Shown: one piece after another, positions 34,576 to 41,771 of the stretch
Position numbering within the stretch: position 1 is the stretch's first letter
How the letters are laid out: each line of letters starts with the position of its first letter
Origin: Nonomuraea sp. SYSU D8015
GTDB lineage: Bacteria; Actinomycetota; Actinomycetes; Streptosporangiales; Streptosporangiaceae
Assembly (NCBI RefSeq): GCF_008065375.1
Contig: NZ_VJYI01000037.1
Span: 1 to 64,000 of the forward strand
Direction: 5' to 3'
DNA: 64,000 bases
Notes under the pieces: model-generated
What the model was told of the DNA's origin: nothing
Databases searched by the model: none
The model's input: the letters and a program-made list of their open reading frames with translations, nothing else
Made by a program: the position numbers and the translations under genes

Positions 34576-36147
34576 GTGACTCACCTGCACCCCCCAGCCG
34601 ACATCAACCTCGCCTCGGCGGTCGCCCGCAACGCCCGCTACCACGGCGAGGTCACGGTCGTCCGCTACGCGGGCGGGGATCTCACCTACGCCCGGCTCGA
34701 CGACAAGGCGGCCAGGCTGGCCACCGTCCTCGCCGCGGGCGGTGCCCGCGACGGCGACCGGGTCGCCTACCTCGGGCTCAACAGCGCCGCGTTCCTGGTG
34801 ACGATGCTCGCCGCGTTCCGGCTCGGCGCCGTCTTCGTCCCGGTCAACTTCCGGCTCGCCGAACCCGAGCTGGAGTCCGTGCTGGAGAAGAGCGGCGCCG
34901 TCACGATCGTCTGCGAGGAGGGGCACCGCGCGAGCCTGGAGAAGGTGCGCGGCGGAACCCGGCTTACCCGGTTCCTGCTGGTGGACGACGACTCCGAGGT
35001 GCCCGCCGCGCCGGACGCCGAAGGCTGGGAGCCGTGGTCCGCGCTGATCGCCGCGGCGGAGCCGGCCTCCACCCCGGCCCCGAAGGGCTTCGACGACCCG
35101 GCGATCCTGATGTTCACCTCCGGCACCACGGGCCTGCCCAAGGGGGTGGTCCTCACCTACGGCAACGTCTGGTGGAACTCCGTCAACGTGGACACCATGA
35201 TCGACACGCGGCGGGGCGACGTCACCCACGCCGCCGCCCCGCTCTTCCACATCGGGGCGCTCAACAGCTTCGTGCTGCGGACGATCGTGCGCGGCGGCAC
35301 CGTGGTCGTGCGGCGCTCGTTCGACCCCGCAGGGCTCCTCGACGACCTGGTCACCCACCGGGTCAACACGATGTTCGCCGTGCCCGCCATGCTGGCCGCG
35401 CTCAGCCGCGTCCCCGGCGTCTTCGACGCCGACCTCAGCCAGTTGCGCTCGGTCGTCGTCGCCGGCGCCCCCGTGCCGCCGTCCCTGATCGAGTTGTACG
35501 CCGCGCACGGCATCCTGCTGCAACAGGCGTGGGGGCTCACCGAGACCGCGCCGTTCGCCACGCACCTGCCGATCGAGCGCACCCTCGACAAGATCGGATC
35601 GGCGGGCATCCCGATGCCGTACACGCAGGTCCGCGTCGTCGACTCCCTCACCAACCGGCCGCTGAAGCCGGGTGAGGCCGGGGAGATCGTGGTCCGCGGG
35701 CCCAACGTCACCCCGGGCTACTGGGAGAACCCCGACGCCACCGCCGCCGCCTTCGACGACGAGGGCTGGTTCCACTCCGGCGACATCGGCCACCTCGACG
35801 AGGACGGCTACCTGTACATCGTCGACCGGCTCAAAGACATGATCATCAGCGGCGGTGAGAACGTCTACCCCGCCGAGGTCGAGCGGGCCCTGGCCGCGAT
35901 GCCGGGCGTCGTCGACGTCGCGGTCGTCGGCGCGCCCGACGCGCAGTGGGGGGAGACCGTCGTCGCGGTGGTGTCCCTGGCCGAGGGCACGACCGTGACC
36001 CTGGACGACGTGCGCGAGTACGCCGCCGCCCAGCTGGCCAGGTACAAGCTGCCCAGAAAATTGAAGGTCGTCCAGAGCATGCCGAGGAACGCATCTGGCA
36101 AACTGGACAAAACGGTCATACGACGCCTGGTGGGCGAGGAGGACTGA
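34576..36147 (+). CDS. Acyl-CoA ligase (AMP-forming)
   Basis: A 523-residue ANL-superfamily enzyme: the P-loop LMFTSGTTGLPKGVVLTYGN, QQAWGLTETAPFATHLP (A5), GWFHSGDIGHLDEDGYLYIVDRLKDMIISGGENVYPAEVE (A7-A8 region, read as separate blocks) and the catalytic Lys in RNASGKLDKTVIRR. GAGGAG lies six bases before the GTG start. It is in the upper-pathway operon, but the classical hca/mhp route needs no CoA ligase. It may activate cinnamate or phenylpropanoid acids, or a downstream acid such as succinate-side fragments. Substrate not determinable from sequence. Confidence 0.88.
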   Translation: MTHLHPPADINLASAVARNARYHGEVTVVRYAGGDLTYARLDDKAARLATVLAAGGARDGDRVAYLGLNSAAFLVTMLAAFRLGAVFVPVNFRLAEPELESVLEKSGAVTIVCEEGHRASLEKVRGGTRLTRFLLVDDDSEVPAAPDAEGWEPWSALIAAAEPASTPAPKGFDDPAILMFTSGTTGLPKGVVLTYGNVWWNSVNVDTMIDTRRGDVTHAAAPLFHIGALNSFVLRTIVRGGTVVVRRSFDPAGLLDDLVTHRVNTMFAVPAMLAALSRVPGVFDADLSQLRSVVVAGAPVPPSLIELYAAHGILLQQAWGLTETAPFATHLPIERTLDKIGSAGIPMPYTQVRVVDSLTNRPLKPGEAGEIVVRGPNVTPGYWENPDATAAAFDDEGWFHSGDIGHLDEDGYLYIVDRLKDMIISGGENVYPAEVERALAAMPGVVDVAVVGAPDAQWGETVVAVVSLAEGTTVTLDDVREYAAAQLARYKLPRKLKVVQSMPRNASGKLDKTVIRRLVGEED

Positions 36148-36148
36148 C

Positions 36149-36595
36149 ATGACCGCCGTTCCGTCTCTTCCCGTGCTCGACGTCGGCGGTGGGTGGGAGG
36201 CCACGGTGGAGGCGTGGACCCGCGCCGCCGCCCGCCTCCACCTGCACCGGGAGGGGGCGGACGCCCGCGTCCGGGTGGAACGCTGCGCCGCCGGACGCCT
36301 GCGCGAGACGTATCCGGTGGGCGCGCACGACCTGGAGCTACAGGTCAGCGGAGGGCCGTTGACGGAGGTCCTCCAGACGCTCGTCGACGCCGTGGCGAAG
36401 GCGGACCCCGCGTGCCGGCGGGTGGTCTACGCCGCTCCGGAGGGCGACGACGAGCAGGTGGCGGCGGCGGAGTCGGCCGGGTTCCGTCACGTCGTGGACG
36501 TGGACGTGGCCGACGAGCACCTCAGCCTGCTGGTGGCCGAGCCCGAGTGGGTGACGGGGACCGACATGGACCTCGGCCACGTGCCCGGGACGTGA
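36149..36595 (+). CDS. Unknown protein with GNAT-like C-terminal half
   Basis: A 148-residue protein placed directly after the ligase (GAGGAGG upstream of ATG 36149). The stretch CRRVVYAAPEGDDEQVAAAESAGFRHVVDVDVADEHLSLLVAEP resembles the end of a GNAT acetyltransferase (beta4-beta5 to C-terminus; only described, not proven), but the acetyl-CoA-binding R/Q-x-x-G-x-G/A motif is not visible. Its last codons and stop lie in a 35-bp duplicated element. Conservation in the operon suggests a supporting role for the ligase, for example lysine acylation control; this is speculation. Confidence 0.6.
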   Translation: MTAVPSLPVLDVGGGWEATVEAWTRAAARLHLHREGADARVRVERCAAGRLRETYPVGAHDLELQVSGGPLTEVLQTLVDAVAKADPACRRVVYAAPEGDDEQVAAAESAGFRHVVDVDVADEHLSLLVAEPEWVTGTDMDLGHVPGT

Positions 36596-36642
36596 CGACG
36601 CCGGGCATCGGCCACGTGCCCGGGGTCTGACGACGCCCGGTC
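36573..36642. repeat. 35-bp tandem duplication with hairpin potential
   Basis: Two adjacent 35-bp units (36573-36607 and 36608-36642) start with TCGGCCACGTGCCCGGG and both include TGACGACGCC. The first carries the final codons and the TGA of the 148-residue gene. CCGGGCA/TGCCCGG and GCCCG/CGGGC can fold, so the region may act as the terminator between the convergent operon and the IclR gene. Confidence 0.75.
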
Positions 36643-36710
36643 TCGGGCGCACGCCTGGGCGTAGGCCGTGAGGTCGGGCCCGTTCCGTCTCCAGGGCCGG
36701 CGACCAGACC

Positions 36711-37526
36711 TCAGGCGATGGCGCGCGCCTGGGCGGGCCGGTGGCGCCGGAGGCGCATGAGGTGCTGGGCCGCGGCCGCGCTCACCCGGCGCAGGGTCGC
36801 GGCCTGGGCCCGGGTGTCGAGGCGGCCGGTGACCGCCGACACCGACAGGGCGGCGACGGCCCGGCCGCCGTGCCCGATGACCGGGACGGCCACGCAGCTC
36901 AGGCCCAGCGTCGCCTCCTCGTCGTCGAACGCCACGCCCTCGCCGCGCACCTTGGCGATCTCCGCGGCGAGTGCGGCCGGATCGGTGATCGTGTTGGGCG
37001 TGAGGGGCCGCAGCTCGCTGCGGAGCACCTCGTCCAGGGCGGCGTGGTCGTAGGCGAGCAGCACCTTCCCGACGGCCGTGCAGTACGCCGGCACCCGGCC
37101 GCCGATGCGCGAGGGCGAGCGCACCTGCCGGTGGCCGTAGAGCTTCGACAGGTAGACCACGTCCGTGCCGTGCAGGGCCGCCAGGTGGACGGTCTCGCGC
37201 GTCAGCTCGTACAGGTCGGTCAGGAACGGGATGAGGGCGTCGCGGATCTGGTCGTGGTCGGGGACGTACACGTGCCGCCCCAGCTCGTGCAGCCGCTGGC
37301 CCAGCCGGTATTTCTGGCCGACCTTCTCGACCACGCCGTGCCGTTCCAGCATCCCCAGCAGCCGGAACGCCGTGGACTTGCTGAGCTCCGCCCGTCTGGC
37401 GAGCTCGCTCACGCCGATCCCGGTGCCGGCGTGGCTGCCGAAAGACGCGAGCAGGCTGACCGCCTTCTCTACGGCGGCGCGCTCGTCCCTGCTCGATGGG
37501 GCGTTCTCGACTGCGGTGCTGCTCAT
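36711..37526 (-). CDS. IclR-family regulator, probable regulator of the aromatic cluster
   Basis: A 271-residue regulator: winged helix AVEKAVSLLASFGSHAGTGIGVSELARRAELSKSTAFRLLGMLERHGVV (about 18-66), then the IclR effector domain with ETVHLAALHGTDVVYLSKLYG, PAYCTAVGKVLLAY and GLSCVAVPVIGHGGRAVAALSVSA. I start at ATG 37526 with GGAG seven bases before; a GTG at 37544 is possible. MhpR and HppR, which control phenylpropionate pathways, are IclR-type, which supports the link to the palindrome at 29329-29358. Confidence 0.88.
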   Translation of the reverse strand: MSSTAVENAPSSRDERAAVEKAVSLLASFGSHAGTGIGVSELARRAELSKSTAFRLLGMLERHGVVEKVGQKYRLGQRLHELGRHVYVPDHDQIRDALIPFLTDLYELTRETVHLAALHGTDVVYLSKLYGHRQVRSPSRIGGRVPAYCTAVGKVLLAYDHAALDEVLRSELRPLTPNTITDPAALAAEIAKVRGEGVAFDDEEATLGLSCVAVPVIGHGGRAVAALSVSAVTGRLDTRAQAATLRRVSAAAAQHLMRLRRHRPAQARAIA

Positions 37527-37651
37527 GTGGGGCTCCGACGACACCTGTCTCTCAAGGGGTTATTTATATGTGACAGCATGTCCGATAAAATGGCCGTAAG
37601 TCAATCTGGACCAAGGTGTCAATTAAAAGTGACGAGGCTGGTGGAGGTGCC
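37527..37651. promoter_or_regulatory. Divergent AT-rich promoter region with two short palindromes
   Basis: This is one of the few AT-rich stretches in the window. GACAGCATGTC (37572-37582) is a perfect inverted repeat; GTCA-N8-TGAC occupies 37618-37633. GATAAAAT at 37584-37591 could be a -10 box for the XRE gene. The sites may serve IclR and/or the XRE-cupin protein. Confidence 0.45.
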
Positions 37652-38221
37652 ATGGATCACAACGAGCTGGTGGCGCGGAACATCCGCAGGCTACGGCGCG
37701 AGCGCGGTTTCTCCATCGGCGAGCTGTCGCGCCGGTCCGGGGTGTCGAAGCAGACGCTGTCCAAGGTCGAGCAGGGCGACGGCAATCCCACGGTGGACAC
37801 GCTGTCGGCGCTCGGCAAGGCGCTCGACGTCGCACCCCGGCAGCTGCTGACCGAGTGGGGGAGCGCCGTCTACGTCCAGCGCCAGGACGACGGGTTGTGG
37901 CAGGACCACGAGGGCTGGTCCGAGCGCATGCTCGACCAGACCTACGGCTCCGGCTACGTGCACACGCTGGTGATGAGGCTGGAGCGGGGTAACCCCGCCG
38001 CGGTGGTGCCCGGCCACTCGCTGGGCACGCTGCACCACATTTACGTGTTCAGCGGCACGTTGCGCACCGGGCCGATCGAGGACCAGGTGGAGCTGTCCGC
38101 CGGGGATTTCGCCCGCTTCCCCGGCGACGTGCCGCACCAGCACACCTGTCTCTCCGAGCGCGTCGTCGCCCACGTCGTCACGACGATCCCGCAGGCCCAC
38201 CAGTTCGGCGCCGCGCGGTGA
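37652..38221 (+). CDS. XRE-family regulator with cupin sensor domain
   Basis: A 189-residue regulator. HTH: NIRRLRRERGFSIGELSRRSGVSKQTLSKVEQGDGNPTVDTLSALGKAL (about 10-60). C-terminal cupin from about 105: HSLGTLHHIYVFSGTLRTGPIEDQVELSAGDFARFPGDVPHQHTCL, with the His-rich metal/ligand pocket. GGTGGAGG precedes ATG 37652. Proteins of this build often control amino acid or organic acid use. It is divergent from the IclR gene and only 6 bp from the convergent PEP-mutase-family gene. Confidence 0.88.
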   Translation: MDHNELVARNIRRLRRERGFSIGELSRRSGVSKQTLSKVEQGDGNPTVDTLSALGKALDVAPRQLLTEWGSAVYVQRQDDGLWQDHEGWSERMLDQTYGSGYVHTLVMRLERGNPAAVVPGHSLGTLHHIYVFSGTLRTGPIEDQVELSAGDFARFPGDVPHQHTCLSERVVAHVVTTIPQAHQFGAAR

Positions 38222-38227
38222 CCTCGC

Positions 38228-39043
38228 TCAAAGGCGGGCGAACGCCTGGTGGAGCTCCGAGATCGACGCCATCTCGGTGACGAACCCGAACCGGCCCTCC
38301 CGCATCTGCCGCGCGCCGTCCAGGAACGACCGCAGCGCGAGGCGGTTGAGCGCGCCTCCGATGCTCACCCGGCGCACCCCGATCTCGGCGAGCTGCTCCA
38401 GCGTGATCGCCGGATCGGCGAAGCCCATCACGACGTTGACCGGCTTGCCCACGGAGGAGACGACCGCGCGCATCTCGTCGAGCGTGCGCAGCCCCGGCGC
38501 GTACAGGACGTCCGCCCCGGCCGCCTCGAACGCCTGGAGCCGCCTGATCGTGTCGTCGAGGCCGGCGACGCCGTACAGCAGGTTCTCGGCCCTCGCGGTC
38601 AGCACCGGCGGGACGGGCAGCCCGCGGGCGACCTCGACGGCCGCCTGCACCCGCTCGACGGCGAGGCCGAAGTCGTAGATCGGCGATCGCGGGTCTCCTG
38701 TGGCGTCCTCGATGGAGGCCCCCACCGCGCCGCACGCGCACGCGTCCTCGATCATCTTGGCCGCCTCGCCGGGTTCGTCGGCGAAGCCGTTCTCGAGGTC
38801 GGCGTTCACGGGGAGGGATGTCGCCTCGCAGATGACGCGGCAGTTGTCGAGGACGTCCTGCCGACCGGCCCGGGTGCGGCCGAGCACGTTGGCCACCGCG
38901 AGACTGGTGGTGGCGACGGCTTCGAAGCCGAGGCCCGCCAGCAGCCGCGCCGTCCCCGCGTCCCAGGGGTTGGGCAGCAACAAGGGCTCCGGCCGCTCGT
39001 GGAGGGCGCGGAAACGAGCCGCCCTGGCCATCTGATTGATCAT
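38228..39043 (-). CDS. Isocitrate lyase/PEP mutase superfamily protein
   Basis: A 271-residue (beta/alpha)8 enzyme: LLLPNPWDAGTARLLAGLGFEAVATTS, the Mg-binding stretch NADLENGFADEPGEAAKMI, AVGASIEDATGD, and VLTARAENLLYGVAGLDDTIRRLQAFEAAGADVLYAPGL. Family members cleave or form C-C or P-C bonds in small keto acids (methylisocitrate lyase, oxaloacetate decarboxylase, phosphonomutase). The catalytic KKCG-type loop of isocitrate lyases is absent, so a lyase of that kind is less likely. GGGAG is six bases before ATG 39043. Divergent from a LysR gene that probably controls it. Confidence 0.82.
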   Translation of the reverse strand: MINQMARAARFRALHERPEPLLLPNPWDAGTARLLAGLGFEAVATTSLAVANVLGRTRAGRQDVLDNCRVICEATSLPVNADLENGFADEPGEAAKMIEDACACGAVGASIEDATGDPRSPIYDFGLAVERVQAAVEVARGLPVPPVLTARAENLLYGVAGLDDTIRRLQAFEAAGADVLYAPGLRTLDEMRAVVSSVGKPVNVVMGFADPAITLEQLAEIGVRRVSIGGALNRLALRSFLDGARQMREGRFGFVTEMASISELHQAFARL

Positions 39044-39119
39044 GATGCACTCCCGGCGTGGGCTGATGTCTGTAAGCCCACCCTCGCGGTCGTCGTGCAG
39101 ATCAGTCAAATGCATAGAT

Positions 39120-39137
39120 CTGATGTACACGTATCAG
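39120..39137. promoter_or_regulatory. Candidate LysR operator
   Basis: CTGATGTACACGTATCAG has CTGAT/ATCAG arms with an 8-bp centre, a T-N11-A-type LysR site, in the 109 bp between the divergent PEP-mutase-family and LysR starts. A nearby ATCAG at 39100 and GATCTGAT at 39116-39123 add further half-sites. Confidence 0.55.
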
Positions 39138-39152
39138 GAATACTTATGGATT

Positions 39153-40067
39153 GTGACGGTCGAGGAGATGGAGGCCTTCGTGAGCATCGCCCGGCTGGGC
39201 GGGTTCACGGAGGCGTCCCGGAGGCTCAACCGCTCCCAGCCGGCGATCAGCCGCCGGATCCGCGAGCTGGAGCGGTCGCTGGGCGTGGCGCTGTTCGAGC
39301 GGGCCGGGCGCGGGGTGTCGCTCACCGAGGCGGGCAGGGCGCTGCTGCCGTACGCGGAGGCCGCGCTCGCGACCATCCGTGACGGCGAGCGGGCCGTACG
39401 GGACCTGGCGACGGGGCCGGGCGGCGCGCAGACCCTCAGCCTCGCCATCGTCGGCACCCTCGCCGACTCGCACATCGTCGACGCGTTGCGGACGTTCGAG
39501 GCGGAGTTCCGGGAGGCGACGGTCGAGTTGCGGACCGCGACCAGCCGTGAGGTGAGCGCACTGGTCCGCAGCGGCGAGGCGGCCCTCGGCCTCCGCTACT
39601 TCCCCGACGCCGACCCCAAGCTGGAGTCGATCCCGCTGGGGACGGAACGGCTCCTGGTCGTGGTGCCCGCGTCCCACCCGGTCACCGCCCGCCGCCTGCC
39701 GGACCTGCGAGCCTTCCAGGGGGAGCGGTGGCTCGGCTTCCCGCCAGAGCGGGGCCAGTCCGACTCCTTCGGCCACGTGCTCGAACGCCTGGTGTCGGCC
39801 TCCGGGCTGGTGAATGCGTCCATCACCCGGATCGACAGCCTGACCGCGCAGAGGCGCCTGGTCGAGGCCGGTCTCGGCGTCGCCCTCATGCCCATCAGCA
39901 GCGTCCGGGAGGAGCTGCGCATCGGGAGCCTGCGGGCGGTCGAGGTCGAGGGCATGGACGCGGTCCTGCCGGTGGTCGTCGTCCGGAGGAGACGCGGCTA
40001 CCAGAGCCGCCTGGCCACGGCCTTCCTGAAGGTCCTGCAGGACCACACCCCCGACCTGCTCCTCTGA
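39153..40067 (+). CDS. LysR-family transcriptional regulator
   Basis: A 304-residue regulator. HTH: MEAFVSIARLGGFTEASRRLNRSQPAISRRIRELERSLGVALFERAGRGVSLTEAG (about 6-61, described in pieces). The effector domain starts near 90 (LSLAIVGTLADSHIVDALRTFEAEFREATVELRTATS). I start at the GTG at 39153 (MTVEEMEAF), the usual distance before the helix-turn-helix; no good ribosome site is seen, and ATG 39123 or 39168 are alternatives. Divergent from the PEP-mutase-family gene. Confidence 0.87.
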   Translation: MTVEEMEAFVSIARLGGFTEASRRLNRSQPAISRRIRELERSLGVALFERAGRGVSLTEAGRALLPYAEAALATIRDGERAVRDLATGPGGAQTLSLAIVGTLADSHIVDALRTFEAEFREATVELRTATSREVSALVRSGEAALGLRYFPDADPKLESIPLGTERLLVVVPASHPVTARRLPDLRAFQGERWLGFPPERGQSDSFGHVLERLVSASGLVNASITRIDSLTAQRRLVEAGLGVALMPISSVREELRIGSLRAVEVEGMDAVLPVVVVRRRRGYQSRLATAFLKVLQDHTPDLLL

Positions 40068-40275
40068 CCACACCGCCCCCGTCTGGCGCCCCGGCCGCCC
40101 CGCCGGGTCTGCCACCTCGCGTGCGCTCCGGGGACCGGCCGGGCGCACGGCCTTCAGCGAGGCACCGGCTCGCCCGGACCCAATGTCCGCGCTCGGGCCC
40201 GTCGGGCGGGGCTCGTCGTCCGGTGCTCCGACCCGCCGCCTGATTCCCTGCCTGGGGCAAGGCATGCGGGCCCCG

Positions 40276-41613
40276 CTAGGCGTCGAACAAGCTTGTCGGC
40301 TTGGTGTGGAGGATGCGGTCGACTGCGGAGAGTGCGAAGCGGACGGCTCCCGTGAGGATCGCCTCGTCGCCGAGGACCGACAGCCGCCACTCCGGAGGAT
40401 CGACGAGCAGACCGGCCGCCCGCCGCTCGGCCGCGCCGCGAAGCAGCTCCGCCGCCGGAGCCAGGCGGGGCTCGGGGAAGAGGCTGGTGCCCAGGACGAC
40501 GACGGCGGGGTCGAGCGCGAGCAGGATCGGCGCGATGCCCTCGGCCAGCCGCCGCCCGGCCGATTCCAGCACGCCGACGGCATCGGCGTCCCCGTCCGCG
40601 GCGGCAGCGATGACCGCGGCGCTGGTGGCGGACCGCTGAGCCCGGCCAGGCCCGTCCGAGCCCTCGCGGTCGCCGGCCTGCGGCCTGGCGCGGCCAGGCC
40701 CCGCCGCGCCCCCGCGGTCGCCGGCCAGCGGCCCCAGCCCCGGCCCCTCCGCCGTGCTGCGGCCGGGGAACCCGATCTCGCCGGCCGCCCCGTGGTGCCC
40801 GCGCAGCAGCCGCCCACCCGTGATGATGCCGGCGCCGAGCCGCTCGCCGAGCAGGATGAACAGCATCTCGGTGGTCGCCGTGCCGACGCCGCGCCAGTGC
40901 TCGCCCAGCGCGGCGAGGTTGGCGTCGTTCTCGACCGCGACCGGGCAGCCGAGCGACTCCGACACCACGCCCACGATGTCGACCTCGGCCCAGGTCTTCA
41001 TGTGATCGACGTACCGGATGCGGGCGTTGCCGCGTTCCACCAGGCCGGGGGTGCCGATGGTGGCCGCGCAGACCCGGCCGGCGGCGACTCCGGCCTGCTC
41101 CATGGCATCGCGGACGGTCGCGGTCACCGCGCCGGCGCGGGTGCGTCCCGTGAGGCCGGCCCGCACCGCCCGCCGTTTGACGGTCAGCAGCCGGCCGTCG
41201 AGGTCGGCCAGGCAGGCGGTGATCGAATGAGCGCGTACGTCCACCCCGACCACGAAGCCCGCCCGGGGCTGGAACCGGAACCGCCGCGCGGGACGGCCCG
41301 GCGAGCGCAGGCCCTGCGCCGGGGCCGCCGCGACCTCCTCGATCAGGCCGCACCCGACGAGGTCCTCGACCAGCACCTCGACGGTCGGCCGGGACAGCTT
41401 GGTGGCCTCCGCCAGCGCGGCGAGGCGCGGCGGACGGTCGGCGGACCTGACCGCGGCGAGCACGGCCGCCGCGTTGGCGGCCCGCAGATCCCCGACCCCC
41501 ACGGCCGACGGGGACGTGACCCGCGCCCCCGCGTGGGCGACCGGGTCGTCGCCGAGCGGCCAGACCACCGCACGGCGGGCGCCGGCGAGCTGGGGATCGC
41601 TGGTGGTTGCCAC
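40276..41613 (-). CDS. ROK-family repressor lacking the canonical zinc motif
   Basis: A 445-residue protein. N-terminal winged helix: LAALAEATKLSRPTVEVLVEDLVGCGLIEE. ROK body: GFVVGVDVRAHSITACLADLDGRLL, CAATIGTPGLVE, VENDANLAALGEHWRG, ERLGAGIITGGRLLRGHHGAAGEIG. After GEIG, ROK proteins normally have a C-x-C-G-x-x-G-C zinc motif; here that region is a Gly/Pro/Arg/Asp-rich stretch with a 16-residue tandem repeat and no Cys. Zinc loss usually impairs ROK repressors, so function is uncertain. AGGAGGA is eight bases before the GTG. Divergent from the Gfo/Idh-ABC operon. Confidence 0.85.
   Translation of the reverse strand: MATTSDPQLAGARRAVVWPLGDDPVAHAGARVTSPSAVGVGDLRAANAAAVLAAVRSADRPPRLAALAEATKLSRPTVEVLVEDLVGCGLIEEVAAAPAQGLRSPGRPARRFRFQPRAGFVVGVDVRAHSITACLADLDGRLLTVKRRAVRAGLTGRTRAGAVTATVRDAMEQAGVAAGRVCAATIGTPGLVERGNARIRYVDHMKTWAEVDIVGVVSESLGCPVAVENDANLAALGEHWRGVGTATTEMLFILLGERLGAGIITGGRLLRGHHGAAGEIGFPGRSTAEGPGLGPLAGDRGGAAGPGRARPQAGDREGSDGPGRAQRSATSAAVIAAAADGDADAVGVLESAGRRLAEGIAPILLALDPAVVVLGTSLFPEPRLAPAAELLRGAAERRAAGLLVDPPEWRLSVLGDEAILTGAVRFALSAVDRILHTKPTSLFDA
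40643..40738. repeat. 48-bp in-frame tandem duplication inside the ROK gene
   Basis: Two 48-bp units (40643-40690, 40691-40738) both start CGGCCAGGCCC and share CGCGGTCGCCGGCC. They encode the 16-residue units AGDRGGAAGPGRARPQ and AGDREGSDGPGRAQRS. Confidence 0.8.
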
Positions 41614-41726
41614 AGACCTGTCTCCTCCTGAACCGCGACGGACGTAACCGCGGGGACGGGTGATAACGGTTGAGTCACGCATCCTTGCCCCGGCGCTGCG
41701 CCACAGCCTATCGTCACCGGCAATTA

Positions 41727-41746
41727 GATAACGCAATTGCATTATC
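41727..41746. promoter_or_regulatory. Palindromic operator in the ROK-Gfo/Idh gap
   Basis: GATAACGCAATTGCATTATC is a 20-bp inverted repeat centred on AATT with one mismatched pair, striking in such GC-rich DNA. It lies 45 bp before the Gfo/Idh start and about 110 bp from the ROK start, so the ROK protein is the likely ligand. Confidence 0.7.
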
Positions 41747-41771
41747 AAAATAGTGGCTCGGGAGGATGCCC

